A stretch of DNA of 64,000 nucleotides from NCBI RefSeq assembly GCF_016863475.1, contig NZ_BOOY01000026.1, forward strand, positions 186,001 to 250,000, in the 5' to 3' direction. The position numbers were made by a program, and so were the translations under genes. The notes under the pieces were generated by a model, which ran no database searches, was not told the origin of the DNA, and was given only the letters and a program-made list of their open reading frames with translations. The stretch is from Spirilliplanes yamanashiensis (lineage in GTDB: Bacteria > Actinomycetota > Actinomycetes > Mycobacteriales > Micromonosporaceae). Positions within the stretch are counted from its first letter, which is position 1. The number at the start of each line of letters is the position of its first letter. This document shows, one piece after another, positions 19,071 to 32,098 of this stretch.

Positions 19071-19490
19071 TCAGGCGGCCGGACCGTCCTTGGGGTCCTC
19101 GGTGCCCTCCGCCAGGGTGTCGTGGACCCCGTCGGCGTACCCGCGGGCGTACTCCCAGGTGACGTAGTGGTCCGGGTCGGGGTCGTAGGCGGGCTCGTGC
19201 ACCCGCGGCTTGCCCGACGTCAGCAGGTGCCGCAGGTTGCCGCGCAGCAGGTCCCAGTCGAAGAAGTGCGGCTCGTGGCAGTCCTCGCACTCGATGACCA
19301 GCCCGCGCACCCCCGTGGGCGAGAGCAGGGCCTGGTAGATCTCCAGGTCGGAGAGGTCCTCCAGGACGTCCTGCCGCTCCGACTCCGTCAACGGGTCGAG
19401 CTCGTCGTCGCCGGTGTCGTCCTCGAGGCCGGCGGCCGGGTCGGCCGGGTCCCCGTTGAACGGGTCGATGGGTTCGTCCTGCACCCGCAT
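19071..19490 (-). CDS. DUF5319 family protein
   Basis: 139 aa acidic cytoplasmic protein with a conserved core: ERQDVLEDLSDLEIYQALL, GLVIECEDCHEPHFFDWDLL and a CxxC pair that might bind metal. It matches the actinobacterial DUF5319 family regularly found between bldM and guaB. Function is unknown. It is convergent with bldM and divergent from guaB. The Asp/Glu-rich first 45 residues look disordered. Confidence 0.85.
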   Translation of the reverse strand: MRVQDEPIDPFNGDPADPAAGLEDDTGDDELDPLTESERQDVLEDLSDLEIYQALLSPTGVRGLVIECEDCHEPHFFDWDLLRGNLRHLLTSGKPRVHEPAYDPDPDHYVTWEYARGYADGVHDTLAEGTEDPKDGPAA

Positions 19491-19579
19491 ACCGTACCGT
19501 CACGGCCCGCGTATGTGCTCGTGAGACCGCGTCCTTCCGGTCTCCTTCCGGTGCACGGGGCCCGACGGCCGCCGAGTAA

Positions 19580-21151
<1,572 letters not shown>

Positions 21152-21164
21152 AGGACAGAACAGC

Positions 21165-22283
21165 ATGCGTGACGTGGTGGAGATCGGCCTCGGTAAGACC
21201 GCCCAGCGCGGCTACCACCTGGACGACGTCGCGATCGTGCCCAGCCGGCGCACCCGCGACGTGGACGACGTCTCGACGGCCTGGCAGCTCGACGCGTACC
21301 CGTTCACCATCCCGTGCATCGCGCACCCGTCCGACGCGACGATGAGCCCCGACTCGGCCGTCGCCCTCGGCAAGCTCGGCGGCCTCGGCGTGCTCAACGC
21401 CGAGGGCCTGTGGACCCGCTACGAGGACCCGACGAAGGTCCTCGAGGAGCTCGCCTCCCTCGACGAGGAGGCCGCGGCCACCCGCCGCCTCCAGGAGATC
21501 TACTCCGAGCCCATCAAGCCCGAGCTGATCGCCGACCGGGTGCGGGTCATGCGCGCCGGCGGCGTCACCGTCGCGGTGCGCGTCTCCCCGCAGCACACCC
21601 TGGCGCTCGCTCCGGTCGTGCTCGACGCGGGCGTCGACCTGCTCGTCATCCAGGGCACCCTGGTCTCCGCCGAGCACGTGTCCACCACGGACGAGCCGCT
21701 GAACCTCAAGGAGTTCATCGCCGACCTCGACCTGCCGGTCATCGTCGGCGGCTGCACCGACTACAAGACGGCCCTGCACCTCATGCGCACCGGCGCCGCC
21801 GGCGTCATCGTGGGCATCGGCGCCGACGAGTGGTCCACCACCGACACCGTCCTCGGCATCCGCGTCCCCATGGCCACCGCCATCGCGGACGCCGCCGCGG
21901 CCCGCCGCGACTACCTCGACGAGACCGGCGGCCGCTACGTGCACCTCATCGCCGACGGCGGCGTCAGCACCTCCGGCGACATCGCCAAGTCCATCGCCTG
22001 CGGCGCCGACGCCGTCATGCTCGGCGAGCCCCTGTCGGCCGCCGAGGGCGCCCCGGGCGGCGGCGCGTGGTGGCACTCCGCCGCCTCCCACCCGAAGCTG
22101 CCCCGCGGCGGCTTCGGCGTCGCCGGCGACCCCATCGGCTCGCTCGAGACGCTGCTGTTCGGCCCCGCCGACGAGCCCGACGGCCAGCTCAACCTGTTCG
22201 GCGGCCTGCGGCGCGCGATGGCGAAGTGCGGCTACCGCGACGTCAAGGAGTTCCAGAAGGTCGGCCTGGTCCTCGACCACTGA
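21165..22283 (+). CDS. guaB3: GuaB3 family IMP dehydrogenase-related protein
   Basis: 372 aa TIM-barrel protein without CBS domains, matching actinobacterial GuaB3 (EIGLGKTAQRGYHLDDVAIVPS, VSTAWQLDAYPFTIP, DYLDETGGRYVHLIADGG). At the position of the IMPDH catalytic loop it has VGIGADEWSTTDTV with no cysteine, so IMP dehydrogenase activity is unlikely. From memory, mycobacterial GuaB3 also lacks activity as purified. It is encoded 13 bp after guaB and must be co-transcribed; a regulatory or unidentified purine role is plausible. Confidence 0.92.
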   Translation: MRDVVEIGLGKTAQRGYHLDDVAIVPSRRTRDVDDVSTAWQLDAYPFTIPCIAHPSDATMSPDSAVALGKLGGLGVLNAEGLWTRYEDPTKVLEELASLDEEAAATRRLQEIYSEPIKPELIADRVRVMRAGGVTVAVRVSPQHTLALAPVVLDAGVDLLVIQGTLVSAEHVSTTDEPLNLKEFIADLDLPVIVGGCTDYKTALHLMRTGAAGVIVGIGADEWSTTDTVLGIRVPMATAIADAAAARRDYLDETGGRYVHLIADGGVSTSGDIAKSIACGADAVMLGEPLSAAEGAPGGGAWWHSAASHPKLPRGGFGVAGDPIGSLETLLFGPADEPDGQLNLFGGLRRAMAKCGYRDVKEFQKVGLVLDH

Positions 22284-22377
22284 CGCGCAACGCAACCGGA
22301 TTGCACCCGGGCGCCGCCCCGGCCGCACCCGGGCGTTCGAACGATGGAGGAACCCCACCAGAAGGAGTTCCCCCGTC

Positions 22378-22941
22378 GTGAATGTCCGTCGCACCGCCGT
22401 CGCCGTCGCCCTCGCCGTGTCCGTGGCCGTCCCGGTCGCCTCCGCCACGGCCGCGTTCGCCGCCAAGCCGTCCGCCAAGCCCTCCGTGTCCGCCCCCAAG
22501 AGCGTCAAGGCCGTGAAGCCGGCCAAGCCGACCAAGGCCCCGAAGCCGGTCCCGTTCTCGGCCGACGGTGTCGTCACCGCCGTCGACGCCGCCCGCGGTG
22601 TCGTCACCGTGCAGGTCAAGGGCGGCACCAAGGACGTCCGCCGGGCCGCCGTGGCGTTCCCCGTGACGTCCGCGACCCGGGTCACCCTCGACGGTGTCGC
22701 CGCGTCGCTGGGCGCCGTCAAGGCCGGTCAGCGGGTCCAGCTGAACGGCACCCGCCTCGGCACCACGTACTCGGTGAAGCAGTTCAAGGCCCGCAACCTG
22801 GCACCGACGACGCCGCCCACCACGCCGCCGACCACGCCGCCCACCACGGCCCCGGCCCCGGAGCCGACCGACGAGCCGACCGAGGCCCCCACCGAGGAGC
22901 CGACCGAGACCCCGACCGAGGAGCCGACCTCCGAGGTGTGA
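22378..22941 (+). CDS. Secreted DUF5666-like protein with Pro/Thr/Glu tail
   Basis: 187 aa from GTG 22378 (AAGGAG 10 nt upstream). A Sec signal peptide ends near AFAA (about 28), followed by a Lys/Pro linker. A small beta domain (about 60-140: GVVTAVDAARGVVTVQVKGG, VTSATRVTLDG, VKAGQRVQLNG) resembles DUF5666 OB-like domains. The C-terminal 45 residues are a repetitive TTPP then EPTE tail, probably extended and cell-wall-spanning. There is no sorting signal. Function is unknown. Confidence 0.75.
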   Translation: MNVRRTAVAVALAVSVAVPVASATAAFAAKPSAKPSVSAPKSVKAVKPAKPTKAPKPVPFSADGVVTAVDAARGVVTVQVKGGTKDVRRAAVAFPVTSATRVTLDGVAASLGAVKAGQRVQLNGTRLGTTYSVKQFKARNLAPTTPPTTPPTTPPTTAPAPEPTDEPTEAPTEEPTETPTEEPTSEV

Positions 22942-22960
22942 TCCACCGCCGCCCGCCGCG

Positions 22961-22966
22961 TACTGT
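22961..22966 (+). promoter_or_regulatory. -10 box of the M1 peptidase gene (leaderless)
   Basis: TACTGT lies 6 nt before the GTG start and no Shine-Dalgarno sequence is present, which fits a leaderless mRNA beginning at the start codon. Confidence 0.45.
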
Positions 22967-22972
22967 CGAGCG

Positions 22973-24393
<1,421 letters not shown>

Positions 24394-24397
<4 letters not shown>

Positions 24398-25488
24398 CCG
24401 TGCCGCAGGCCGGGGTTGGCGCGCAGGTGCGCCGCCCCGTCGCCCGCGGCCGCCGCCTTCAGGAACGCCGTCCCGGCCGGTTTCAGCTGCTCGCCGCGGT
24501 AGCCGCCGTTGCGGATCACGGACGCGCCCGGCAACGACACCAGCGTCAGCGCCTGCGGCGTGAGGTTGCGCAGGGCGTACGCGTAGTCCACCGCCGTGTT
24601 GCGCCCGCCCTCGAACAGCACCGTCTCCCGCAGGGCCGCCAGCACGTCCGCGAGCCGCTCCGGGCTGGCCGGGATGCCGTCGGCGGCCGCCTTCGCCAGC
24701 AGCGCCGCGATGATCTGCCGCTGGTGCCGCTGCCGGGTGTAGTCGCCGCCGGCCGTGTACCGCTGCCGCGCGTAGTCGATGGCCTGCCACCCCACCATGC
24801 GCCGCCGCCCCGGCTCGTACACCATCTGCGGCCCCAGGTAGCCGCCCCCGCCGGCCCGCAGCGTGCGCATCTTGCCGTCCGGCCGCCGGTGCTGCGACAC
24901 CACCCGCTGGTCGACGGTCACCTCGATCCCGCCGACGGCGTCCGTCAGCCGGCTCAGCCCGGCGAACGTCAGCGCCGCCCCGGCGTCGAACCGCCGCAGC
25001 CCGGTGTAGCGCAGCACCGCCTTCTCCAGCAGCTCGAACCCCTGCGCCGCGTCGGGCCGGTTGCCGCCCGGCCGCCGGCTGCCCCGGCTCATCGCCTCCG
25101 TCAGCTTCAGCCGCCCGCCGCCGAACCCCGCCGCCGGGAACGCCGGCACGTCCACGAGCAGGTCCCGCGGCAACGAGTACAGGTAGCCCGACGTCAGCCC
25201 CTCGTCGACGTGCAGCACCATGACGGCGTCGGCGTGCGGCTGCCAGTCCGGCACGCTGACCCGCGTGTCCAGCCCCACGATGAGGATGTCGAGCGGCCCG
25301 GCGACGTTCGCCCCGGGCGACGGGCTCGGCGTGGCGGCCGCCTCGGTCGGCGCGGCGGACACGTCCGGCGGCGCCCCGGCGGGCGCCCCGGCCCGATCCG
25401 GCACGAGCAGCGCGACGGCCACCCCGGCGACCAGCGCCACCACCGCCACCACGGCGGCGACGAGAACCGCCCGCCGGCTCACCCGCAT
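24394..25488 (-). CDS. LytR-CpsA-Psr (LCP) family cell-wall polymer ligase
   Basis: 364 aa with one N-terminal transmembrane anchor (about 5-27), a Pro/Ala/Thr linker and an extracellular LCP domain. LCP hallmarks are visible: LDILIVGLDTR, ADAVMVLHV, YSLPRDLLVDVP with the catalytic-region Arg-Asp, GGIEVTVDQRV, and DYARQRYTAGGDYTRQRHQRQ. LCP enzymes transfer undecaprenyl-linked glycopolymers such as teichoic acids or arabinogalactan to peptidoglycan. The start at 25488 is a choice; ATG at 25521 is in frame and equally supported, since neither has a good ribosome-binding site. Confidence 0.9.
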
Positions 25489-25680
25489 CAGTCGCGCCAC
25501 CCCTCGATCGTGATCGCCCATCGTCACCCCGGACATCGGGGCACGGCAATGCCCCCGGCCCGGAATCTGTGACCGGGGCGATGCCAGAACCGGGCAGCGA
25601 GGCATGGCGATGCACCGATAGGGTGAGCGCCGCGAGCGGGCCATGGGGGGTCCGTCGCGCAACGGGGAGGCACTGCCCAC

Positions 25681-27723
25681 ATGCGTTCCATCACGCGGCG
25701 TTCGCTGGCCGCCGCACTCGGTCTCATCGTCACGGGCGGCGGCGTGGCGTTCGCCCGCAGCGCGTCCGCCGAGCAGGCGCCCGAGCCGATCCGCGCCACC
25801 GGCTGGGCCACGGAGGCGCCCGACGGTCCCGCGTCGCTGATCGTCCGGCTCAAGGACGGGGTGGCGAGCACGGCGTCGCTGCAGCGCCTGGAGCGGGTCG
25901 CCGACGCCGACGTCGCCGAGCGGTCGGACGCCCTGGACGCGTTCACCGTCGAGGTGCCGGCGGGGGAGATCGACGCCACGGCCGCCGCGCTGCGCCGCGA
26001 CCCGGCGGTCGCGTACGTCGAGCTCGACCACCCCCTGTGGGCCTCCGACGTCTACCCCAACGACCCCGAGTTCTACCGCCAGTGGGGCGCGCGCACGATG
26101 CGGTACCCGGCCGCCTGGGAGGCCACCAGCGGCTCCTCCTCGGTGACGGTCGCCGTCATCGACACGGGCGTCAACGCCGGGCCGGAGCTCGCCGGCGCGA
26201 TGGTGCCGGGCTACGACACCTACAGCAACGACAGCAACCCCGCCGACACCCACCTCATGGAGGGCGGCATCAGCCACGGCACGACCGTCGCCCACCAGAT
26301 CGGCGCGGGCGGCAACGAGGGCATCGGCGGCGCGGGCGGCTGCTGGACCTGCCGGATCATGCCGGTCAAGGTGCTGGGCCCCGGCGGCCGCGGCAGCAAC
26401 TTCACGGTCGCCGAGGGCATCCGCTGGGCCGTCGACCACGGCGCAGACGTCATCAACCTGTCCCTCGGCGGTCCCGAGCACACGGACTACCTGCAGGAGC
26501 AGATCGCCTACGCGATCGATCGCGGCATCCCGGTCGTCGCGGCCGCCGGCAACGAGGGCACCACCCAGCGCCAGTACCCGGCCGCCTACCCCGGCGTGAT
26601 CTCGGTGGCGGCGTCGGACGAGAACGAGCGCCGGTTCGCCTTCTCGACCTACGGCTCCTGGGTCACGGTCGCCGCGCCCGGCTCCGTCCAGGTGCAGCGT
26701 TCCGACAAGGCCTGGACGGCCATCTACGGCACGTCGTTCGCGTCGCCCCTGGTGGCCGGCGTGGTGGCCCTCGGCCGGTCGCGCAGCCCCGAGGCGACGC
26801 CCGCCCAGCTCACCCAGGCCCTCACGAGCACGACCGTCGCGGTGCCCGGCCGCTACGTCGCCACCGGCCGCGTCGACGCGGCGGCCGCGGTGACCGCCCT
26901 GCCCGAGACGGTGTCCTCCACCCTCTCGGCGCGGGTGCAGTCGCCCGCCGGGTCGACGCCCGTCCGCGGCAACGTCGGCATCCGCGTCGTCGCCGACAGC
27001 CGCATCCGCTCCCTCGCGGGCGCGCCGGGCTTCGAGTCCGTCGCCGCCGACACCGCGGCGCCGTTCGTGCTCACGTACCCGAGCGGGTCGTTCAGCGGCA
27101 AGGTCACCGTCAAGCTGCTGGCCACCGACGACGCGGGCGCCACGGCCACCGTCGACGTGCCGCTCACGATCGACAACGTCGTCCCGGTGATCACCGGCAC
27201 CAGCCCGGCGGCCAAGTCGAAGCGGCGCGGCGTCGTCACCGTCACCGCGTCGGGCGTCGCCGACTCCGGCGGCGCCGGCATCCGCGAGCTCGCGCTCTAC
27301 GCCGACGGCAAGTACGTCGGCAAGGACACCACCGCGCCCTACTCGGTGAAGTACAACACCGGCAAGCTCAACAAGACCGTCGCCCTGCAGTGGCGGGTGT
27401 TCGACCGGGCCGGCAACTCCACCACCTTCAACCGCGCGTTCTACGCCGACAACGTCGGGCCGTCCGTGGCGATCAAGAGCGGGCCGAAGAACGGCGCGAA
27501 GGTCAAGGGCACCGTCAAGGTGGTGGCGACGGCGAGCGACAAGTACGGCGTCGACCGGGTCGAGCTGGTGATCAACGGCAAGAAGGTGGCCACCGACAAG
27601 GCAGCGCCGCACACGTTCTCGATCAACACGAAGAAGTACGGCAAGAAGATCAAGGTCCAGGTCCGGGCGTACGACGCCGCCGGCAACGTCCGGTACGCGA
27701 CCACCCGCACCTGGAAGCGCTGA
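25681..27723 (+). CDS. Secreted subtilisin-like S8 peptidase with Ig-like repeats (first of tandem pair)
   Basis: 680 aa: signal peptide (about 1-30), inhibitor I9-type propeptide (about 45-115), S8 catalytic domain (about 130-400) and two Ig-like beta-sandwich repeats (about 480-680). The triad is Asp161 (VIDTGVN), His199 (SHGTTVA) and Ser352 (GTSFASP), with the oxyanion Asn in AAAGNEG. The C-terminal repeats are lysine-rich and end in RTWKR. There is no sorting signal or transmembrane tail, so it is probably released. The next gene encodes a paralogue with the same layout, so they come from tandem duplication. Confidence 0.93.
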   Translation: MRSITRRSLAAALGLIVTGGGVAFARSASAEQAPEPIRATGWATEAPDGPASLIVRLKDGVASTASLQRLERVADADVAERSDALDAFTVEVPAGEIDATAAALRRDPAVAYVELDHPLWASDVYPNDPEFYRQWGARTMRYPAAWEATSGSSSVTVAVIDTGVNAGPELAGAMVPGYDTYSNDSNPADTHLMEGGISHGTTVAHQIGAGGNEGIGGAGGCWTCRIMPVKVLGPGGRGSNFTVAEGIRWAVDHGADVINLSLGGPEHTDYLQEQIAYAIDRGIPVVAAAGNEGTTQRQYPAAYPGVISVAASDENERRFAFSTYGSWVTVAAPGSVQVQRSDKAWTAIYGTSFASPLVAGVVALGRSRSPEATPAQLTQALTSTTVAVPGRYVATGRVDAAAAVTALPETVSSTLSARVQSPAGSTPVRGNVGIRVVADSRIRSLAGAPGFESVAADTAAPFVLTYPSGSFSGKVTVKLLATDDAGATATVDVPLTIDNVVPVITGTSPAAKSKRRGVVTVTASGVADSGGAGIRELALYADGKYVGKDTTAPYSVKYNTGKLNKTVALQWRVFDRAGNSTTFNRAFYADNVGPSVAIKSGPKNGAKVKGTVKVVATASDKYGVDRVELVINGKKVATDKAAPHTFSINTKKYGKKIKVQVRAYDAAGNVRYATTRTWKR

Positions 27724-27888
27724 CCCGTCCGGAAACCCGTCCGGCGGCGCGTGGTGACGCGTGCCCGCCGGGCGGCGTCCGGCGTGAAACCGGATCGCAC
27801 CCGAAGGGATCCGTCCGTGCACCGCGCCGTGCCGACCCTGTAATCCGGCGCCCGAGTCCCGGGCAGCCGGAACCGGGGGGAGACGGCG

Positions 27889-30060
27889 ATGGGCGGCGCG
27901 ACGCGGCGGCACGGTTGGGGTGCGGTCGTCCCGCTCGTGGTGGGGCTGCTGGTGACCGGCGTGGGCGTCCCGGCCCGGGCCGCCGAGCCGGTGCCCGTTC
28001 CCGCGCCCGGCGGTTTCGCCGCGGCCCAGCCGGCCTACGGTGACGCGACGTACACCCCGGACTCCACGGGCCTCGACGCCGACGAGGGCGGGCTGACCGA
28101 GGCGCAGGCTGCCGCGGCCGTCGCCACGGCCGCCGACCAGGCCGACGGCGCCCCCGTGTCGCTGATCGTCGGCCTCACCGACGACGCCACCGACCAGGCC
28201 GGCGCGAGCGACCGGGCCGACCGGGCCCAGGTGGCCGACTCCGCCGCCGCGCCCGTCGAGCGGGCCGAGGACGAGACCGGTGTCGCCGTGTCCGTCCCCG
28301 AGCCGGTCGCCGGCATCGGCGCCGTCACCGTCGACGTGCCCGCCGCCGGGGCGGTCGAGGCCGCCGCCGCGCTGCGCGCCGACCCCGCCGTCGCCTACGT
28401 CGAGCCGGACCACGTGGCGGGCACCGACGACGTGTCCGTCAACGACCCGTACCGCAACAGCCAGTGGGGGCTCGACCGCACCCGGGTGCCGGCGGCGTGG
28501 TCGGTGACGCGGGGCTCCGGTGAGGTGGTGGTGGCCGTCGTGGACACCGGCGTGTCGAAGGTGTCCGAGCTGAGCGGGCGGGTGCTCGCGGGCTACGACT
28601 TCGTCAACAACGACAGCAACCCGGCCGACGACAACGGCCACGGCACGCAGGTCGCCACGGTCATCACCGGCGCCCCGAACAACGGCGCCGGGTCGGCGGG
28701 CGTGTGCTGGTACTGCCGCATCCTGCCGGTGAAGGCGCTCGGCGCGAACGGGTCCGGGTCGTACAGCGCGATCGCGAAGTCGATCACGTGGGCGGCGGAC
28801 CGCCGCGCCGACATCATCAACCTGTCGCTGGGCGGCGACATGGCGAGCCAGGCGCTGACGGAGGCGGTGGCGTACGCGAACGCGCGCGGCTCGCTGGTCG
28901 TCGCCGCCGCCGGCAACGACGGCAGCTCGGCGCTGCACTACCCGGCCGCCACGGCGGGGACGCTGTCGGTGGGCGCCTCGATGAGCGACGACCGGCGGTA
29001 CCCGTGGTCGAACTACGGCGCCTCCTGGGTCGACGTGGCCGCGCCCGGCTGCAACCTGGCGCAGACGCACCAGTCGAAGGTGGCGTGGTTCTGCGGGACG
29101 TCGTCGGCGACGCCGTTCGTGGCGGGGCTGGCGGCGCTGGCCCGGTCGCTGGACCCGGAGCCGACGGCGACGCAGATCCGCAACCTGCTGACCGCGACGG
29201 CGGTCCCGGTGGCGGGCGGCTGGGTGGGGCAGGGCCGGGTGGACGCCCGCGAGGCGCTGACGCTGTCGGCGTGGACCAACGGCGTGGCGGCGGGGCAGTC
29301 GGTGCGCGGCACGTTCACCGTGCAGCCCTGGTACGCCGACGGCCTGGCCGTGACGAAGGTGGTCGCGGCGATCGACGGCACGGACCGGTCGGTGGACACG
29401 GTGGCGCCGTGGTCGCTGGCGGTCGACACGCAGGGGTACGAGGGGCCGGCGACGCTGACGCTGACCGCGTACAACGGCACCACCCCGGTGGGGCAGCCGA
29501 TCAGCACGGCGATCGTGGTGGACAACAGCATCCCGACGGTGGCGTTCGCGTCGCCGGCGACGGGCGTGCGGGTGGGCCGCACGGTGTCGGTGGCGGCGCA
29601 CGCGGCGGACTCGGTGCGGGTGGCGCGGGTGGAGCTGGTGGCGGGCGGCCGGGTGGTGGCGCGCGACTACGCGGCCCCGTACGTGCTGCGCTGGGCGTCG
29701 TCCGGGTCGGGTGTGACGACGCTGGCGCTGCGGGTGGTGGACAGTGCGGGCAACGCCGCGGCCGCGTACCGGCGGGTGACGCTCGACAACGCGGGCCCGG
29801 CGGCGTCGTTCGTGTCGGGACCGCGGTCGAACTCGCGGGTGAAGTCGTCGGTGCGGGTGCGCGTGGCCGCCGGCGACCCGGCGGGCGTGGCGCGGGTGCA
29901 GCTGCTCGTCAACGGCCGGGTGGCGGGCACGGCGACGGGTGCGAAGGGCGCGTTCACCGTGAAGACGGCACAGTACGGGCGGACCCTGAAGGTGAAGGTC
30001 CGGGCGTACGACCGGCTCGGCAACGTGCGCTCCTCGGCGACCCGCACCTGGAGGCGGTGA
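27889..30060 (+). CDS. Secreted subtilisin-like S8 peptidase with Ig-like repeats (second of tandem pair)
   Basis: 723 aa with a signal peptide (about 1-32), an enlarged Ala/Asp-rich pro-region (about 40-185), an S8 domain with Asp219, His251 (NGHGTQVA) and Ser405 (GTSSATP), and two or three C-terminal Ig-like repeats ending RTWRR. The CWYCRILPVKALG segment matches CWTCRIMPVKVLG of the upstream gene, including a Cys pair that may form a disulfide. GGGGGAG precedes the ATG. It shares its overall fold with 25681-27723 but the tails differ in charge. Confidence 0.93.
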   Translation: MGGATRRHGWGAVVPLVVGLLVTGVGVPARAAEPVPVPAPGGFAAAQPAYGDATYTPDSTGLDADEGGLTEAQAAAAVATAADQADGAPVSLIVGLTDDATDQAGASDRADRAQVADSAAAPVERAEDETGVAVSVPEPVAGIGAVTVDVPAAGAVEAAAALRADPAVAYVEPDHVAGTDDVSVNDPYRNSQWGLDRTRVPAAWSVTRGSGEVVVAVVDTGVSKVSELSGRVLAGYDFVNNDSNPADDNGHGTQVATVITGAPNNGAGSAGVCWYCRILPVKALGANGSGSYSAIAKSITWAADRRADIINLSLGGDMASQALTEAVAYANARGSLVVAAAGNDGSSALHYPAATAGTLSVGASMSDDRRYPWSNYGASWVDVAAPGCNLAQTHQSKVAWFCGTSSATPFVAGLAALARSLDPEPTATQIRNLLTATAVPVAGGWVGQGRVDAREALTLSAWTNGVAAGQSVRGTFTVQPWYADGLAVTKVVAAIDGTDRSVDTVAPWSLAVDTQGYEGPATLTLTAYNGTTPVGQPISTAIVVDNSIPTVAFASPATGVRVGRTVSVAAHAADSVRVARVELVAGGRVVARDYAAPYVLRWASSGSGVTTLALRVVDSAGNAAAAYRRVTLDNAGPAASFVSGPRSNSRVKSSVRVRVAAGDPAGVARVQLLVNGRVAGTATGAKGAFTVKTAQYGRTLKVKVRAYDRLGNVRSSATRTWRR

Positions 30061-30076
30061 CCGCGGGGGCCGCCGG

Positions 30077-30082
30077 TAGGCT
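30077..30082 (+). promoter_or_regulatory. -10 box of guaA (leaderless)
   Basis: TAGGCT lies 8 nt before the ATG, with no Shine-Dalgarno sequence, so transcription probably starts at or next to the start codon. Confidence 0.5.
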
Positions 30083-30090
30083 GGCGGCCC

Positions 30091-31638
30091 ATGAGCACTC
30101 CGCGTCCCGTCCTGGTTGTCGACTTCGGGGCCCAGTACGCCCAGCTGATCGCGCGGCGCGTCCGCGAGGCGCGGGTGTACTCGGAGATCGTGCCGCACTC
30201 GATGCCGGTCGCCGAGATGCTGGCGAAGAACCCGGCCGCGGTGATCCTGAGCGGCGGCCCGTCGAGTGTGTACGAGCCGGGCGCCCCGGTGCTCGACGCG
30301 GGCCTGTTCGACAGCGACGTCCCGGTCTTCGGCATCTGCTACGGCTTCCAGGCGATGGCCCAGGCGCTCGGCGGCACGGTGGCGCACACCGGCGCGCGGG
30401 AGTACGGGCGTACCCCGCTGACCCCGGCCGGCGGCACCCTGCTGCGTGACCTGCCCGCGGACCTGCCGGTGTGGATGTCGCACGGCGACAGCGTGGTGGC
30501 GGCCCCGGAGGGCTTCGCGGTGACGGCGGCGTCGCCGGGCGCGCCGGTGGCGGCGTTCGAGAGCGCGGCCACGCGCCGGGCGGGCGTGCAGTTCCACCCC
30601 GAGGTGGCGCACACGACGCAGGGCCAGGCGATGCTGGAGCGGTTCCTGTACGACATCGCGGGCATCGAGCCGACCTGGACCCCGACGAACATCATCGACG
30701 ACCAGGTGGCGACGATCCGCGCCCAGGTCGGCGACAAGCAGGTGATCTGCGGGCTGTCCGGCGGCGTCGACTCGGCGGTGGCGGCGGCGCTGGTGCACAA
30801 GGCGGTGGGCGACCAGCTGACCTGCGTCTTCGTCGACCACGGCCTGCTGCGCGCGGGCGAGGCCGAGCAGGTCGAGAAGGACTACGTGGCGTCGACGGGC
30901 ATCCGGCTCAAGGTGGTAGAGGCGGAGGAGCGGTTCCTGGGGGCGCTGAAGGGCGTCGAGGACCCGGAGCAGAAGCGCAAGATCATCGGCCGGGAGTTCA
31001 TCCGGGTCTTCGAGGCGGCGGCCCGCGAGGTCGACGCCGAGCGCAACGTCGAGTTCCTCGTGCAGGGCACGCTGTACCCGGACGTGGTCGAGTCCGGCGG
31101 CGGCACCGGCACCGCGAACATCAAGAGCCACCACAACGTGGGCGGGCTCCCCGACGACCTGCAGTTCTCGCTGGTCGAGCCGCTGCGCACGCTGTTCAAG
31201 GACGAGGTGCGCGCGCTGGGCGCCGAGCTGGGCCTGCCGGCGGAGATCGTCCAGCGGCACCCGTTCCCCGGTCCGGGCCTGGCGATCCGCATCATCGGCG
31301 CGGTCGACCGGCACCGCCTGGACGTGCTGCGCGCGGCCGACCTGATCGCCCGCGAGGAGCTGACGGCGGCCGGCCTGGACGGCGACGTGTGGCAGTTCCC
31401 GGTGGTGCTGCTCGCGGACGTGCGCAGCGTCGGCGTGCAGGGCGACGGCCGCACCTACGGGCACCCCGTGGTGCTGCGCCCGGTCTCCAGCGAGGACGCC
31501 ATGACGGCCGACTGGTCGCGCCTGCCGTACGACGTGGTCGCGAAGATCTCGACGCGCATCACCAACGAGGTGCCCGAGGTCAACCGCGTGGTGCTCGACG
31601 TGACGAGCAAGCCCCCGGGCACGATCGAGTGGGAGTGA
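30091..31638 (+). CDS. guaA: GMP synthase (glutamine-hydrolysing)
   Basis: 515 aa. It converts XMP to GMP using ATP and glutamine-derived ammonia. The class I glutamine amidotransferase domain has Cys83 in [10 protein letters not shown] and the downstream His in FHPEVAHT. The ATP pyrophosphatase domain has the PP-loop [14 protein letters not shown], and the C-terminal dimerisation domain ends in the usual IEWE. It acts two steps after IMP with the guaB product. It is the only guaA in the window; its stop is adjacent to that of a convergent PspC gene. Confidence 0.98.
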   Translation: MSTPRPVLVVDFGAQYAQLIARRVREARVYSEIVPHSMPVAEMLAKNPAAVILSGGPSSVYEPGAPVLDAGLFDSDVPVFGICYGFQAMAQALGGTVAHTGAREYGRTPLTPAGGTLLRDLPADLPVWMSHGDSVVAAPEGFAVTAASPGAPVAAFESAATRRAGVQFHPEVAHTTQGQAMLERFLYDIAGIEPTWTPTNIIDDQVATIRAQVGDKQVICGLSGGVDSAVAAALVHKAVGDQLTCVFVDHGLLRAGEAEQVEKDYVASTGIRLKVVEAEERFLGALKGVEDPEQKRKIIGREFIRVFEAAAREVDAERNVEFLVQGTLYPDVVESGGGTGTANIKSHHNVGGLPDDLQFSLVEPLRTLFKDEVRALGAELGLPAEIVQRHPFPGPGLAIRIIGAVDRHRLDVLRAADLIAREELTAAGLDGDVWQFPVVLLADVRSVGVQGDGRTYGHPVVLRPVSSEDAMTADWSRLPYDVVAKISTRITNEVPEVNRVVLDVTSKPPGTIEWE

Positions 31639-31872
31639 TCAGGCCGTAGGCCACGCGGGGGCGTCGGCCGGCTCCTCGGGCATCAGGAACCACATCACCG
31701 GGTACGCGAGCAGCGCCAGCCCGCCGGTGAGCACGGCGGCGACGGCGAACAGCACGCGCACGAGGGTCGGGTCCACGGTGAAGTAGCGACCCAGCCCGCT
31801 GCACACCCCGCCGATCATGCGGTCGGTGGTGGGGCGGCGGAGCTGGCGGTACGGGGCGGTGGGCTGTGTCAT
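31639..31872 (-). CDS. Small PspC domain membrane protein
   Basis: 77 aa. RRPTTDRMIGGVCSGLGRYF followed by DPTLVRVLFAVAAVL and a second hydrophobic stretch is the PspC domain of phage-shock-protein C. It probably sits in the membrane with two hydrophobic segments and ends in an acidic tail. It ends directly next to the guaA stop codon. It is one of three PspC-domain proteins in the window. The start at 31872 is the best Met, though GGAGG is only 1 nt away. Confidence 0.85.
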   Translation of the reverse strand: MTQPTAPYRQLRRPTTDRMIGGVCSGLGRYFTVDPTLVRVLFAVAAVLTGGLALLAYPVMWFLMPEEPADAPAWPTA

Positions 31873-32052
31873 GCCTCCACGGTGCGCCGTCGCGACCCCG
31901 GCCGGCATCGGTGGCCGCCCCGATCGTGACCCTGAATCGGGGCCCGCAGGGGGTGTCCCAAACGTCTGACTCTTCCGCTCACGCCCCGTCACTGACCGTC
32001 TGCCCTGAGTGCGGAAATGCTCCCTGAACAGCGGTTACTTGGCGTCATCGTC

Positions 32053-32070
32053 CTGTCAGGAATCCGACAG
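32053..32070. promoter_or_regulatory. Imperfect palindrome upstream of the first NUDIX gene
   Basis: Arms CTGTC and GACAG are 8 nt apart, about 43 bp before the gene. Together with CATAAT at 32088-32093 and CATACT at 32099-32104 it marks the probable promoter in the 240-bp spacer 31873-32112; no other feature was seen there. Confidence 0.3.
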
Positions 32071-32098
32071 ACGATTCTTGGAGGTAACATAATCCGGT

